A stretch of DNA of 64,000 nucleotides from Gammaproteobacteria bacterium (GTDB taxonomy: Bacteria; Pseudomonadota; Gammaproteobacteria; Steroidobacterales; JABDKV01): positions 62,001 through 126,000 of the forward strand of contig JABDJB010000078.1 in assembly GCA_013003425.1 (NCBI GenBank), written 5' to 3'. The notes beneath the pieces are model-generated. The model made no database searches. It saw only the letters and a program-made list of their open reading frames with translations, and was not told the DNA's origin. A program made the position numbers and the translations under genes. Shown in pieces: positions 36,650-45,186 of this stretch. Positions within the stretch are counted from its first letter, which is position 1, and each line of letters begins with the position of its first letter.

Positions 36650-37312
36650 TTACTGGTGGCCCGCTGCGAAGCGATACTCCACACCGGCTGACCAGTAGCT
36701 TGTTGAGTCGGCCAGGTTGAACACTTCAAAACCGAGAACGCCGCGCCATTGCGGAGTGAAGTCCCAGCCGACGGCAAAACCGTAGTACGGATCGGCCTCG
36801 ACTTCATCCTTGCCGCGAACGCCGTTGACCTTGCGTTCTGAATCGGCATCGATCATGCCGAGCTTGGCAGCAACGCTGAACTTCTCGGCAGCCGGCCCCT
36901 GCATGCCCATGCTGGCCAGCGTACCGCGGGCAACAGCCGCCAGGGTGATGCCGCGCGGCATTACGGGCAGGCTGTCCGCGACGTCCTGCGTGAACTGGGC
37001 CGCGCTAGTCGGTGCGATGTTTCCCGTCACAGACGAATTCACTTCGCCCAGGTCGACCCAGCCCAGCTCTACAGCAAACAGGCTGGTAAACCTGAGACCA
37101 ACATGAAAGCGCCAGCCGCTGTCCTCGGCGTCAATGGTGGCGCTGGTTACGTCATAACCCTTCGCCACCAACCCGCTGACCAGTGCAGCGGCGTTCGAAT
37201 CGGCATCGGATTCACCGCCGCTGATGCCGCCATACCACTCATGTTCAGCCGCGGCCGGCCCGGCAATAACAACTGACGCCAGCAAGATTACTAAACCATA
37301 CAGTTTCTTCAT
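36650..37312 (-). CDS. OmpA-like outer-membrane beta-barrel, module A
   Basis: 220 residues. Signal peptide KLYGLVILLASVVIAGPAAA is followed by EHEWYGGISGGES, the alternating strands of an eight-stranded barrel and the C-terminal WSAGVEYRF ending near an aromatic residue, as in OmpA/OmpW-type barrels. The ATG at 37310-37312 has AAAGGAG eight bases upstream, inside the end of the large TSP3 gene; an alternative GTG directly precedes it. It is closely related to the barrel at 47735-48388 (shared LGMIDADS, DPYYG/SPYYG, FEVFN/YEVFN, YWSAGVEYR/FWSAGVEYR). It is probably co-transcribed with, and possibly a surface partner of, the TSP3 protein. Confidence 0.85.
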   Translation of the reverse strand: MKKLYGLVILLASVVIAGPAAAEHEWYGGISGGESDADSNAAALVSGLVAKGYDVTSATIDAEDSGWRFHVGLRFTSLFAVELGWVDLGEVNSSVTGNIAPTSAAQFTQDVADSLPVMPRGITLAAVARGTLASMGMQGPAAEKFSVAAKLGMIDADSERKVNGVRGKDEVEADPYYGFAVGWDFTPQWRGVLGFEVFNLADSTSYWSAGVEYRFAAGHQ

Positions 37313-37315
37313 CAC

Positions 37316-40300
37316 TCAGGCTCCTTTCTGGATACGACGGCCGCGCATAAACCACAGCCAACTGGCGAAGATGAGCAGCCACGGCGCCGTGGCACCGTTG
37401 CCACCGCCATCACCGACGAGGTTGGTAACGACGGTACCCGGATCTACTGTGATTGCGAAGCTCTGCACCGACTGCTGCGGTACAAAGCCGTTATCCGCAG
37501 CCTGGACGCTGACCTGGTTGGAACCGATATCACCTTCACCGGGGGTACCGCTGATAGTGGCAGTGCCATCGCCATTGTCAGTCAGGGTCAGCCACGACGG
37601 CAGCATTAATGCCTCAAAGCTGATGCTGCCACCATCGGCATCGGTGGTGGTGATGGTAAAGCTGAACGGCTGACCGACAATTGCATCAGCTGCCGGCGGC
37701 GAACTGGTAAATGCCGGCGCGCTAATGTTCGAATTCTTTGCCAAACCCAGAGGCACTACGATCTGGCCATTAGCGGCGAAATCGGCATCACCGGGATTAC
37801 CATCCTCCAGCATGATGATCACCTCATTTGGTGTCCCGCCCAAGGTAAAGGGTAGCGACACCCATCCATCGGCGGCATTCCAGACGAACAGGAAGTCCAT
37901 CGCAGGATCGTATTCAGACGGCAGCGTCAAGGTTAACGTCGTTGCACCGCCGGTTTCGACACCATTGATGATGGCGCGGAAAAAGCCGTCTATGAAATCA
38001 ACACCTGCGGGTACGCCCGGTTGTGCCGATGCCGGCAACTGGTCTACCCCGAGCGCCTCAAGGAAAAATGCAACGCCGCCCGCAGCGCCAATCGTGGCGA
38101 TGCCGGTGTCGGTCGCAGTCTGGACCGGCGCCGCGGAAACGCGTTTCGCAACGATACTACGGACGCCAGTCGCCTCCTCATGGTCGGCTCGCTCCTGCAG
38201 CAGAGCCCGCCCGCCGTCCAGTGGCACGTAGTTATTACCCGTTCGGCTCTCGGCGGTTTCCGAGACGAGGATCGGCTCCGATGCTGTGCCAGTGCTCGTA
38301 TCGTAGGACATGAAATACACCGGCGCCGAGCCATAGCCACCACCCTCGTTCCAGGTGATATCAATAACACCCGGCGTGGCGCTCATGCGTGACTCCACAT
38401 ACCAGGGATGACTGCCATCAGGCTCGGTAAGCATGGTTATCGGGGTTGCGGTAATCGCTTCGGCCGATGCCGCATCGCCACTCTGGTCGTCAAGTGATGG
38501 ATCCAGCGCCATGTAGGTTATTGCGGCGAAAGAGCGGTAGTTGCTGCCACCACGGGTTTCCGGGGGCGTGTCGTCGCCAAAACCGAAAACAATATGCACG
38601 ATATCATTGGCGTCAACCGACAAGGTGCTGTGCTTGGCACCGCTGAGACTGCCTTCCGGCGTCACGGGAGTCGGCGCGATCAGGGTCGAGCCATCTGCAC
38701 CGCTCAGCATGCCGTAGTACAGCCGGAAGCGTACCGGGAAATCATCGTAGTCGCTGCTGTAGACGTAATGCACGTCACCAGCGCTGTCTACGCCCAGGCC
38801 AATTGTCGGGTGACAGGAGTCCAGGTCGTTGATAACGGAAACCTCCGGAAAAATGTCCGCGCCGTCAGGGCCAACCTTGAAATAACTGATAGTGCGCGTG
38901 CCATTGCATCTCTCGCCAGCCATGATGTGCGCGTTACCGTCGGCATCGAGCGTCATCGCGCTGTGGGCCAGAAACAGTGATGAATTGAGCGGGCGCTCGG
39001 CGATGGGGCCAATGACCATCAGGTCAGCCGCACTACCATCCTGGTCATCAGCAGTAATATCCAGGACCTTCAGGTGCAACTTCGGAACACTGCTACCATT
39101 CTCCTGCCACACGACATAAACAACACCGGCATCTGTGGCCGCCACCTGCGCCCGGACGTTCTGACCCGTGCCGGGGCCGCCAACGCCCGTCGCGCTGACC
39201 TGTGTTGGCGCAATAAGCATGCTGCCATTACTGTCGAGCAGCGTGTAGTAAACCTCTTCGCCTGAACCGCCACGCTCCGGGCTCAATTCCCGTGCGGTAT
39301 ACACAATGTGCAATTTGCCGGCAGCGTCTTCCCAGACTTCCGGTATTTGTGCGTTGTCGAGCCCCTCGCTTAGCAGCAGCGGTGCAAGGCCCGCATTCGC
39401 CACCAGTGGATCCAGGCCACTATTAACCTCGCCCGAATCGGACACACCGTCCCCATCTGTATCGGACTTGGCTGGATTTGTCCCCAATGCGACTTCATCT
39501 CCATCACCGAGAGTGTCACCGTCGGTGTCGGTCTCGGTGGGATCCGTGCCAAGATTATATTCTTCCAGGTTGGTGAGACCGTCGCCGTCGAGGTCGCCTG
39601 CGGCATCGGCCATGTTATTCGGGTCGAGGCCGAATAGCGTCTCGTAAACGTTAGGCAGACCATCCTCGTCGTCATCTGCAAAATTCCAGTTCTGAATCTG
39701 CCCGAGAACCGCACCAAGGCCAAGATAGATCTGCGGATAGTCCAGATTGGCCAACGCATTTGCCGAGGTTGTTGCGTCTTCCGCAGTTACATCCATCGCC
39801 CCCAGCGTCATATAAGTGATGGTTTCACCCGGCTGCACCGTTACGCTGTCCCAGGTCCAGTCGACATCATCGTTGCCGCCCAGTGGTACTGAAACGACAT
39901 CCGCCGTATCCGCGCCGCCGGTACCGTCCCAGACATGCGTCACGATCGGGTCATTGGTGTCACCGTTAGTGACTATCCACGAATCTTCAGTAGTCGCTAA
40001 CGCGTCGCCACTCGAGCTGGTAACGATGGTTGTACGGCTGTCTGACCCGAGGTCGGTTTCATTAGACACGGCCACCGTGATCGCTTCCGTCCCGGGATTC
40101 GTCAGCGTGTTGATGTATCGGACGAAATTGACTTCCTGCGGCACAAAGACCCTGCGAACCACATCAAGCCCCGACATGGACTGCACAGGAAACGTAATTT
40201 CCCGACCACTCTCGTCGAATTCCGGTGTACCGGGTGGGTCGTACCGGGTCCCGTCGATACGCATGTCCCAGCAGTCATCGCAGGCATCACTCAGTGAGTC

Positions 40301-40465
40301 GACACCATCGGTCCACCGACCATCATCAAGACCGCCTTCGTTCTCATTAATATCGTAGGTGAACCCAGCGTCGTTAACGAGATCGATATCGGCGAAGGCG
40401 GGAAATGCGGCCAGCGCAAAAAACGGAAACAGAACAAAGGTTCTGAAGAGGCGAGAGATCGGCAT
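37316..40465 (-). CDS. Large secreted TSP3-repeat protein with GlyGly-CTERM-like tail, module A
   Basis: 1,049 residues from the ATG at 40465, with AGGAG eight bases upstream. A signal peptide (FVLFPFFALAAFPAFA) is followed by an N-terminal beta-rich domain with a CDDC pair. Residues about 265-355 carry calcium-binding type-3 repeats (DLDGDGLTNLEEY, DTDGDTLGDGDEV, DTDGDGVSDSGEV). A long repetitive region has units such as EVYYTLLDSNGSMLIAPTQV, suggesting a beta-propeller. Near the C-terminus is a putative Ig-like domain (LPSWLTLTDNGDGTATISG). The end is GDGGGNGATAPWLL, a hydrophobic helix, then RGRR: a GlyGly-CTERM-like sorting signal. Paralogue of 48385-51501. Function unknown; the acidic repeats imply calcium-dependent surface folding. 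Confidence 0.85.
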   Translation of the reverse strand: MPISRLFRTFVLFPFFALAAFPAFADIDLVNDAGFTYDINENEGGLDDGRWTDGVDSLSDACDDCWDMRIDGTRYDPPGTPEFDESGREITFPVQSMSGLDVVRRVFVPQEVNFVRYINTLTNPGTEAITVAVSNETDLGSDSRTTIVTSSSGDALATTEDSWIVTNGDTNDPIVTHVWDGTGGADTADVVSVPLGGNDDVDWTWDSVTVQPGETITYMTLGAMDVTAEDATTSANALANLDYPQIYLGLGAVLGQIQNWNFADDDEDGLPNVYETLFGLDPNNMADAAGDLDGDGLTNLEEYNLGTDPTETDTDGDTLGDGDEVALGTNPAKSDTDGDGVSDSGEVNSGLDPLVANAGLAPLLLSEGLDNAQIPEVWEDAAGKLHIVYTARELSPERGGSGEEVYYTLLDSNGSMLIAPTQVSATGVGGPGTGQNVRAQVAATDAGVVYVVWQENGSSVPKLHLKVLDITADDQDGSAADLMVIGPIAERPLNSSLFLAHSAMTLDADGNAHIMAGERCNGTRTISYFKVGPDGADIFPEVSVINDLDSCHPTIGLGVDSAGDVHYVYSSDYDDFPVRFRLYYGMLSGADGSTLIAPTPVTPEGSLSGAKHSTLSVDANDIVHIVFGFGDDTPPETRGGSNYRSFAAITYMALDPSLDDQSGDAASAEAITATPITMLTEPDGSHPWYVESRMSATPGVIDITWNEGGGYGSAPVYFMSYDTSTGTASEPILVSETAESRTGNNYVPLDGGRALLQERADHEEATGVRSIVAKRVSAAPVQTATDTGIATIGAAGGVAFFLEALGVDQLPASAQPGVPAGVDFIDGFFRAIINGVETGGATTLTLTLPSEYDPAMDFLFVWNAADGWVSLPFTLGGTPNEVIIMLEDGNPGDADFAANGQIVVPLGLAKNSNISAPAFTSSPPAADAIVGQPFSFTITTTDADGGSISFEALMLPSWLTLTDNGDGTATISGTPGEGDIGSNQVSVQAADNGFVPQQSVQSFAITVDPGTVVTNLVGDGGGNGATAPWLLIFASWLWFMRGRRIQKGA

Positions 40466-40543
40466 ATTCAAGTTCTCCTGGTTGCCTGGTCAGCGCGCCT
40501 GGACGCGCGCGTCATTGCCGCTGACCTGTCTCGGACGGACGTA

Positions 40544-40572
40544 ACCATAATTAAGTTATACAGATATCACAA
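40544..40572 (-). promoter_or_regulatory. Likely sigma-70 promoter of surface module A
   Basis: Reading leftward: TTGTGA (40567-40572), 17 bases, TATGGT (40544-40549), about 70-80 bases before the ATG. The -35 overlaps the stop codon of modC. The region between is AT-rich around the -10. No terminator separates modABC from this point, so read-through is also possible. Confidence 0.5.
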
Positions 40573-41667
40573 CGTTTCACGAACCTGCCCGAAAGGTTTC
40601 ACGGCGACGCCTTTTATCTGAGCCGTAACCTGTCTGCCCTCGGCCAGCGCGAGTTCATGAAGTGACATACGGGAGATATTCGCCAACAGGCGAGCTTTTC
40701 CCCCGACAATAAGTTCAATCTGTACGTACGGCCCGCCAGTGTCTGTGACACAGTTCACAGTTGCCCGGAGCTGGTTGAGAATCGAACTGCTCCCGGGCTG
40801 CTGCAATGACAGGCTGACATCACGGGCCAGCACACGAACCCGGACCCGGCCGTTTGCGGCAACCAGGTCGCCGGGCACGCGTAGCGTACCGCCCTCAAAG
40901 GTTAACGTTGTTACCTGGCTTGATGGATCGTGGCTTTCCACCATTGCGTCGATAAATACGCCCGTCTCATCGCTGCCGAAAATGGCCGGGTCGCTCAGCA
41001 GTGCCGCGACGCTGCCTGCCGCAGTGATGACGCCGTCACGCATCACGATCAGATGGTCACAGAGGTGGGTGATCTCGTCCACGCTGTGACTGACATACAG
41101 GATCGGAATGGCCAGCTCCGAATGCAGCCGATCAAGGAATGGCAGGATCTGGCGTCGACTGTCGCTATCCAGCGCCGCCAGCGGCTCATCCATCAGCAGC
41201 AGCCGCGGTGCTCGCAACAGCGCCCGCGCGATTGCCACCCGCTGGCGCTCGCCACCCGACAGCTGGGCAGTCGGCCGCCCGACCAGCCGGTTGATGCCGA
41301 GCAGTTCACAGACCTGTTCACGGCCCGGTTCAGGTCGCTGTGACGCCCGCTTCAACCCGTAGTCGATATTGCCTGCCACATCCAGATGCGGAAACAGCCG
41401 TGCATGCTGGAACACGTAACCTACTTCCCGGTGATGTGGCGGAACGAAAATCTTCGCGCTGCTGTCCTGCCAGGTAGCACTGCCAACTTCGATGCGGCCG
41501 CCTGCGTGTCGCTCAAGGCCCGCCAGACAACGCAGCACCGTGGTCTTGCCACTGCCGGAGGCCCCGAACAGGCCGGTGATGCCCCGTGCCGGCAGGTCAA
41601 ATCCGGCCTGCAGCCGGAAGCCCGGCCGCTTCAGTTCGATATCGCAACGGCCGAGACGCTCAGGCAT
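40567..41667 (-). CDS. modC: Molybdate ABC transporter, ATP-binding protein
   Basis: 366 residues. Walker A LFGASGSGKTTVLRCLAG, signature LSGGERQRVAIARALL, Walker B LLLMDEPLAALD and YVSHSVDEI are present. The C-terminal third is a TOBE/MopI-like molybdate-sensing domain (QLRATVNCVTDTGGPYVQIE), which distinguishes ModC from other importers. It overlaps modB by eight bases, is last in modABC and energises ModB. Confidence 0.95.
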   Translation of the reverse strand: MPERLGRCDIELKRPGFRLQAGFDLPARGITGLFGASGSGKTTVLRCLAGLERHAGGRIEVGSATWQDSSAKIFVPPHHREVGYVFQHARLFPHLDVAGNIDYGLKRASQRPEPGREQVCELLGINRLVGRPTAQLSGGERQRVAIARALLRAPRLLLMDEPLAALDSDSRRQILPFLDRLHSELAIPILYVSHSVDEITHLCDHLIVMRDGVITAAGSVAALLSDPAIFGSDETGVFIDAMVESHDPSSQVTTLTFEGGTLRVPGDLVAANGRVRVRVLARDVSLSLQQPGSSSILNQLRATVNCVTDTGGPYVQIELIVGGKARLLANISRMSLHELALAEGRQVTAQIKGVAVKPFGQVRETL

Positions 41668-42364
41668 GACGGCGCGGCCGGTTGATCAGGTAAAGCGACA
41701 GCAGCGCCACGAAAGCGAATGACAGCAGGATCCCTGACAGCACGTGGGCGCTTTCGTAGTTGAGGCTCTCGACATGATCGTAAATGGCAATCGATATCAC
41801 CCGCGTTTCACCCGGAATGTTGCCGCCGACCATCAGCACCACACCAAACTCGCCCAGGGTGTGTGCGAAACCCATCACTGCGGCCGTCAGGTACCCACGC
41901 ACGGATTGCGGTACCGCCACGGAGAAAAACACATCCAGCGGCCGGGCACCGAGCGTTGCGGCGGCCTCCAGCGTACCCTCGCCCACCGACTGGAACGCAT
42001 TCTGCAGCGGCTGCACCACGAACGGCAGGCTGTACACACATGATGCGATCACCAGTCCGGTAAACGAAAAACTCAGCGCCTCGCCGGTGAGCGAGACCCA
42101 GAAGCGACCCACCGGGCCCGCCGGCCCCAGCAGTATCAGCAGGTAGAAACCCATCACTGTGGGCGGGAGCACGATCGGCATGGCCACGACGGCTTCAACC
42201 GGTGCGCGCCACGCACCGCGGGTGCGCGCCAGCCACCAGGCCAGAGGCGTACCCAGCACGATCAGAATGACTGTCGTGATACCGGCCAGCTGCGCCGTCA
42301 GCCATAACGGGCCGGCACCGGGGAAATGCGGCAGCCAGCCATCGAGCCCGACGCCGTCAGTCAT
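41660..42364 (-). CDS. modB: Molybdate ABC transporter, permease
   Basis: 234 residues with five or six membrane segments. The EAA coupling motif is seen as EGTLEAAATLGARPLDVFFSVAVP, and the ModB-type LPPTVMGFYLLILLG is present. It forms the channel for ModA-delivered molybdate. It starts 18 bases after modA. Confidence 0.95.
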   Translation of the reverse strand: MTDGVGLDGWLPHFPGAGPLWLTAQLAGITTVILIVLGTPLAWWLARTRGAWRAPVEAVVAMPIVLPPTVMGFYLLILLGPAGPVGRFWVSLTGEALSFSFTGLVIASCVYSLPFVVQPLQNAFQSVGEGTLEAAATLGARPLDVFFSVAVPQSVRGYLTAAVMGFAHTLGEFGVVLMVGGNIPGETRVISIAIYDHVESLNYESAHVLSGILLSFAFVALLSLYLINRPRRHA

Positions 42365-42382
42365 TACTGCCTACCCGCTCGC

Positions 42383-43144
42383 TCACCTGGGCAGCTGGTA
42401 ACCGCGCTGTCGGATGATCTCCAGCGCAGCATCGGTACGCAGGCTGGCGAGAAACGCCCGCGCTGCCTTATTAGTCTCAGCCCGTTGTAACAAAAGACCC
42501 TGCTGCAGAATCGGCGCATGTCCGGCAGGCGGCACCGCGTAGCTGCAGGTTCCCTCAGGGATCCGTTCGTCGACAAGCTGCGCGGCCGCTATCAGACCGA
42601 GATCGGCGTTGCGGGTCGCTGTGAAATGAAATGCCTGGCCGATGTTTTCGCCGGTAACGATCTTCTTCCGCAGCTTTTCCCACAGGCCGAGGCTCCGCAG
42701 CCACTGCCTTGCCGCCGCCCCGTAGGGAGCGGTAAGCGGATTGGCGATAGCCAGGTGGCGAAAATCGAGGTCCTTCAGCACCGCCAGGCAGTCCTTCCCG
42801 GCATACCTGCTGTTCCTTGACCACAGCACCAGCGTGCCCTCGGCATAACTGATGCGGGTTCCCGGCACGGCCAGCCCCTCATGCTCGATGCGCTCGGGCC
42901 GCTCTGCGTCGGCGGACAGAAACACATCAAATGGTGCACCATTGATGATCTGCGCATACAGCTTGCCGGAGGAACCTGCGCTGACCCGGATACTGTGGCC
43001 CGTCTTCTGGTTGAATTCCTTTGCCAGCAGGTTAGCGGTTTCGCTGAAATTACTGGCAACGGCCACGGATGCGAGTTCTGCGTACGAGAGCTGGGCCCAG
43101 CCCAGCAGCACGGCCCAGAAAACCGCATTTGTTAGTATTCGCAT
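42383..43144 (-). CDS. modA: Molybdate ABC transporter, periplasmic binding protein
   Basis: 253 residues. Signal peptide (ILTNAVFWAVLLGWAQLSYA) is followed by SVAVASNFSETANLLAKEF, VSAGSSGKLYAQIINGAPFD and FLSADAERPERI, the oxyanion-binding features of ModA. The ATG at 43144 is only 24 bases from the start of the divergent ECF-like gene, so the promoters must overlap each other or lie inside the coding ends. Confidence 0.95.
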   Translation of the reverse strand: MRILTNAVFWAVLLGWAQLSYAELASVAVASNFSETANLLAKEFNQKTGHSIRVSAGSSGKLYAQIINGAPFDVFLSADAERPERIEHEGLAVPGTRISYAEGTLVLWSRNSRYAGKDCLAVLKDLDFRHLAIANPLTAPYGAAARQWLRSLGLWEKLRKKIVTGENIGQAFHFTATRNADLGLIAAAQLVDERIPEGTCSYAVPPAGHAPILQQGLLLQRAETNKAARAFLASLRTDAALEIIRQRGYQLPR

Positions 43145-43147
43145 TTA

Positions 43148-43157
43148 CCGTATACGG
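43148..43157. promoter_or_regulatory. Palindrome between modA and the divergent ECF-like gene
   Basis: CCGTATACGG, a perfect ten-base palindrome, fills the middle of the 24-base gap between the two divergent ATG codons. It does not match the ModE box (ATCGCTATATA-type half-sites). It may be an operator or may just be chance in so short a gap. Confidence 0.35.
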
Positions 43158-43168
43158 GCGACGCGCCG

Positions 43169-44341
43169 ATGGTGACGCTGAAAATAATATATCTCATCGC
43201 GCTCGCGGTCGCATTGTTCATCCCCCGTGACCCGCTGGTGCTTGCGCTGCTGCTGGGCGCGCACGTGCTGCTGTGGTTGATGTCCGGATTGTCGGTGTCG
43301 GGACTGTGGCGTGCGGTGCGCCGGCTGCGCTGGTTCATTCTGGTTATTTTCGTTTCCTACGCGTTCATCAGCACCGCGGAGCCCGACTGGTACCGCTTCA
43401 CAATTGGTCCGTGGCAGCCGGCAATCAACCTGGCCGGTCTGCAGCTGGCCGCACTCATGTCTATCCGCGTGCTGATCATGGTGATCACCAGTGCCTGGGT
43501 ACGTGAGACCTCGCCCAAAGGGGCTTTTGTCGTGGCAATGCGCCATATAGGCATTCCACAAACGGTTGCTGTCGGTGTTGATGCCACGCTGGACATGGTC
43601 AGTAGCGGTGGTGGCCGCGGCGATGGCAGTGGTGGCGGCAAGCGGCGAAAAAAGACCGCGTCATTGTCTTTCGCCAGTATCCGGTCCGGGGACCTGTCCT
43701 CTTTTACCCGGCTGCTGGACCAGAAGTTTGCCGCAGCCCGGCAGCGTATAGGGGCGTCGTACCCGGAACTCCCGGAACGACGTATCCACGATATTACGGT
43801 GGTGCTTACCGTTGGCCTCGTCGTGATGGGATTGAAGGTGCTGCAGGTCATGCCCGGTCTGCCGGTTGCACCCGGGCACAAGAATTTGCTCATCGTGCCG
43901 CTGCTGCTGTTCGCGGCACGGGCCACCCACATGCCGCTTGGCGCGACCGCGGCTGGCCTGACGACCGGCATCGTGTCCTTCCTGCTCGGCTACGGCAAGT
44001 TCGGCGTGCTGGAGATCAGCCATTTCGTGGTGCCGGGGCTGCTGGCCGACCTGTTGATGCCACTGGCCCGGGCGCGCAGCCGGCCGGGACAACTGGTACA
44101 GTACGCCGCCATCGGCGCCGTGCTGGGGCTGGGTCGCTTTGCAGCGAACTTCCTGGTCATCGTGCTTGCCGGCGCGCCATGGACGGCATTCGTGATTTAC
44201 CTGCCGATGCTGTTTTCGCAGATCGGCTTTGGTGCCCTGAGCTGCCTGGTCAGCCCGCTGGTTGTCGACCGCGGACTACCGGATGCAGCCCCGGGCGACA
44301 AACATATTGAAAACCGTCATTCCGGGGAGAGTACCGAGTGA
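43169..44341 (+). CDS. ECF-transporter-like membrane protein, T and S components apparently fused
   Basis: 390 residues. The first ~140 residues hold four or five membrane segments and resemble EcfT/CbiQ proteins. A Gly-rich linker (146-157) and basic patch KRRKK (158-162) follow, then a soluble helix with AAARQRIG that loosely resembles the EcfT coupling motif. Residues 207-365 form five or six more membrane segments (GATAAGLTTGIVSFLLGYG, FVVPGLLADLLMP) of the kind seen in substrate-binding S components. No ECF ATPase is nearby. Its stop overlaps mosA by four bases (GTGA), so it is made together with the storage proteins. A role in molybdate or tungstate movement is inferred from context. 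An alternative is an unrelated paired membrane protein. Confidence 0.6.
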   Translation: MVTLKIIYLIALAVALFIPRDPLVLALLLGAHVLLWLMSGLSVSGLWRAVRRLRWFILVIFVSYAFISTAEPDWYRFTIGPWQPAINLAGLQLAALMSIRVLIMVITSAWVRETSPKGAFVVAMRHIGIPQTVAVGVDATLDMVSSGGGRGDGSGGGKRRKKTASLSFASIRSGDLSSFTRLLDQKFAAARQRIGASYPELPERRIHDITVVLTVGLVVMGLKVLQVMPGLPVAPGHKNLLIVPLLLFAARATHMPLGATAAGLTTGIVSFLLGYGKFGVLEISHFVVPGLLADLLMPLARARSRPGQLVQYAAIGAVLGLGRFAANFLVIVLAGAPWTAFVIYLPMLFSQIGFGALSCLVSPLVVDRGLPDAAPGDKHIENRHSGESTE

Positions 44342-45186
44342 GTGATTTATTGAGCGGCGATGGCCGCACCCACGTGCGCAGCGGATTGATGCGCGAGAGC
44401 CTGGTCAGCAGCAAGCTGATCGCAGAAACCGATGCAAAAAAAGTGCGGCGCATGGTGCCTGATGTCTGCATGGTCGCCATAGGCGGGCGCAGCATCATGG
44501 ATCGCGGGCGCGAGGCAATTTTGCCGCTGGTTGACGAAATTGCCGGCCTGAAGGAACGGCACAAGATTGTCATGGGTGTCGGTGGCGGCGCCCGCGCGCG
44601 GCACACCTACGCGATCGGACTGGACCTTGGCCTGCCGCTTGGCGGGCTGGCACGCATCGTCGGCGGCGTCGAAGAAAACAACCGCGACATCCTGCAGTTT
44701 TTGCTGGCACCGCACGGCGGCATTACGTTTATCAAGGATCACTTCCAGGACCTGCAGTTGTTCCTGGCCAACGGCATGATCCCGATCTGTATCGGGCAGC
44801 CGCCCTATCATTTCTGGGAGCCACCGTCGAAAGAACCCGGCCGGCTCCCGGACAACGGCCCCGACGTAGGCCTGTTCCTGCAGGCCGAAGTAATTGGTGC
44901 CGAGCGAATGGTTTACGTCAAGGACGTAGACGGTGTATTCACCAACGATCCGCATAAAGACGACAGCGCGACGCTGATTGAAAAAATCGGCGCTGCCGAA
45001 CTGCTGGAACGCAAGCTGCCTGACATGCCGGTAGAACGCGAGCTGCTGCGGACACTGGAAAACGCCCGTTCGCTGACCTCTGTTCAGGTAATCAATGGCC
45101 TCGTGCCAGGAAACATTGGCCGGGCGCTCGATGGCGAACCCGTCGGGACCATAATTTATTCAAGCCGTGACGGTGACCGCTCATGA
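44338..45186 (+). CDS. mosA: Molybdenum storage protein, alpha-type subunit (amino-acid-kinase fold)
   Basis: 282 residues with the nucleotide-kinase (UMP kinase-like) fold: VAIGGRSIMDRG (48-57), MGVGGGARARHTYAIGLDLG, YVKDVDGVFTNDP and VQVINGLVPGNIG. These segments resemble Azotobacter MosA, a member of the cage that stores molybdate as oxide clusters using ATP. PPYHFW with His158 lies where MosA has PPYHHH, near Mo-binding histidines (from memory, to be checked by alignment). It starts with GTG overlapping the ECF-like gene and overlaps mosB by four bases. The N-terminal 35 residues are longer and charged. Uridylate kinase is unlikely because the pair, the RARH motif and the context all fit MoSto. 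Confidence 0.78.
   Translation: MSDLLSGDGRTHVRSGLMRESLVSSKLIAETDAKKVRRMVPDVCMVAIGGRSIMDRGREAILPLVDEIAGLKERHKIVMGVGGGARARHTYAIGLDLGLPLGGLARIVGGVEENNRDILQFLLAPHGGITFIKDHFQDLQLFLANGMIPICIGQPPYHFWEPPSKEPGRLPDNGPDVGLFLQAEVIGAERMVYVKDVDGVFTNDPHKDDSATLIEKIGAAELLERKLPDMPVERELLRTLENARSLTSVQVINGLVPGNIGRALDGEPVGTIIYSSRDGDRS

Noticed and set aside
43145-43168. ModE box in the mod divergent gap
   Set aside because: The palindrome CCGTATACGG does not resemble the TATATA-type half-sites of ModE operators.
43604-43655. Gly-rich linker of the ECF-like protein as a frameshift or sequencing artefact
   Set aside because: Both halves are in the same frame with sensible membrane segments, and no alternative frame continues either half.
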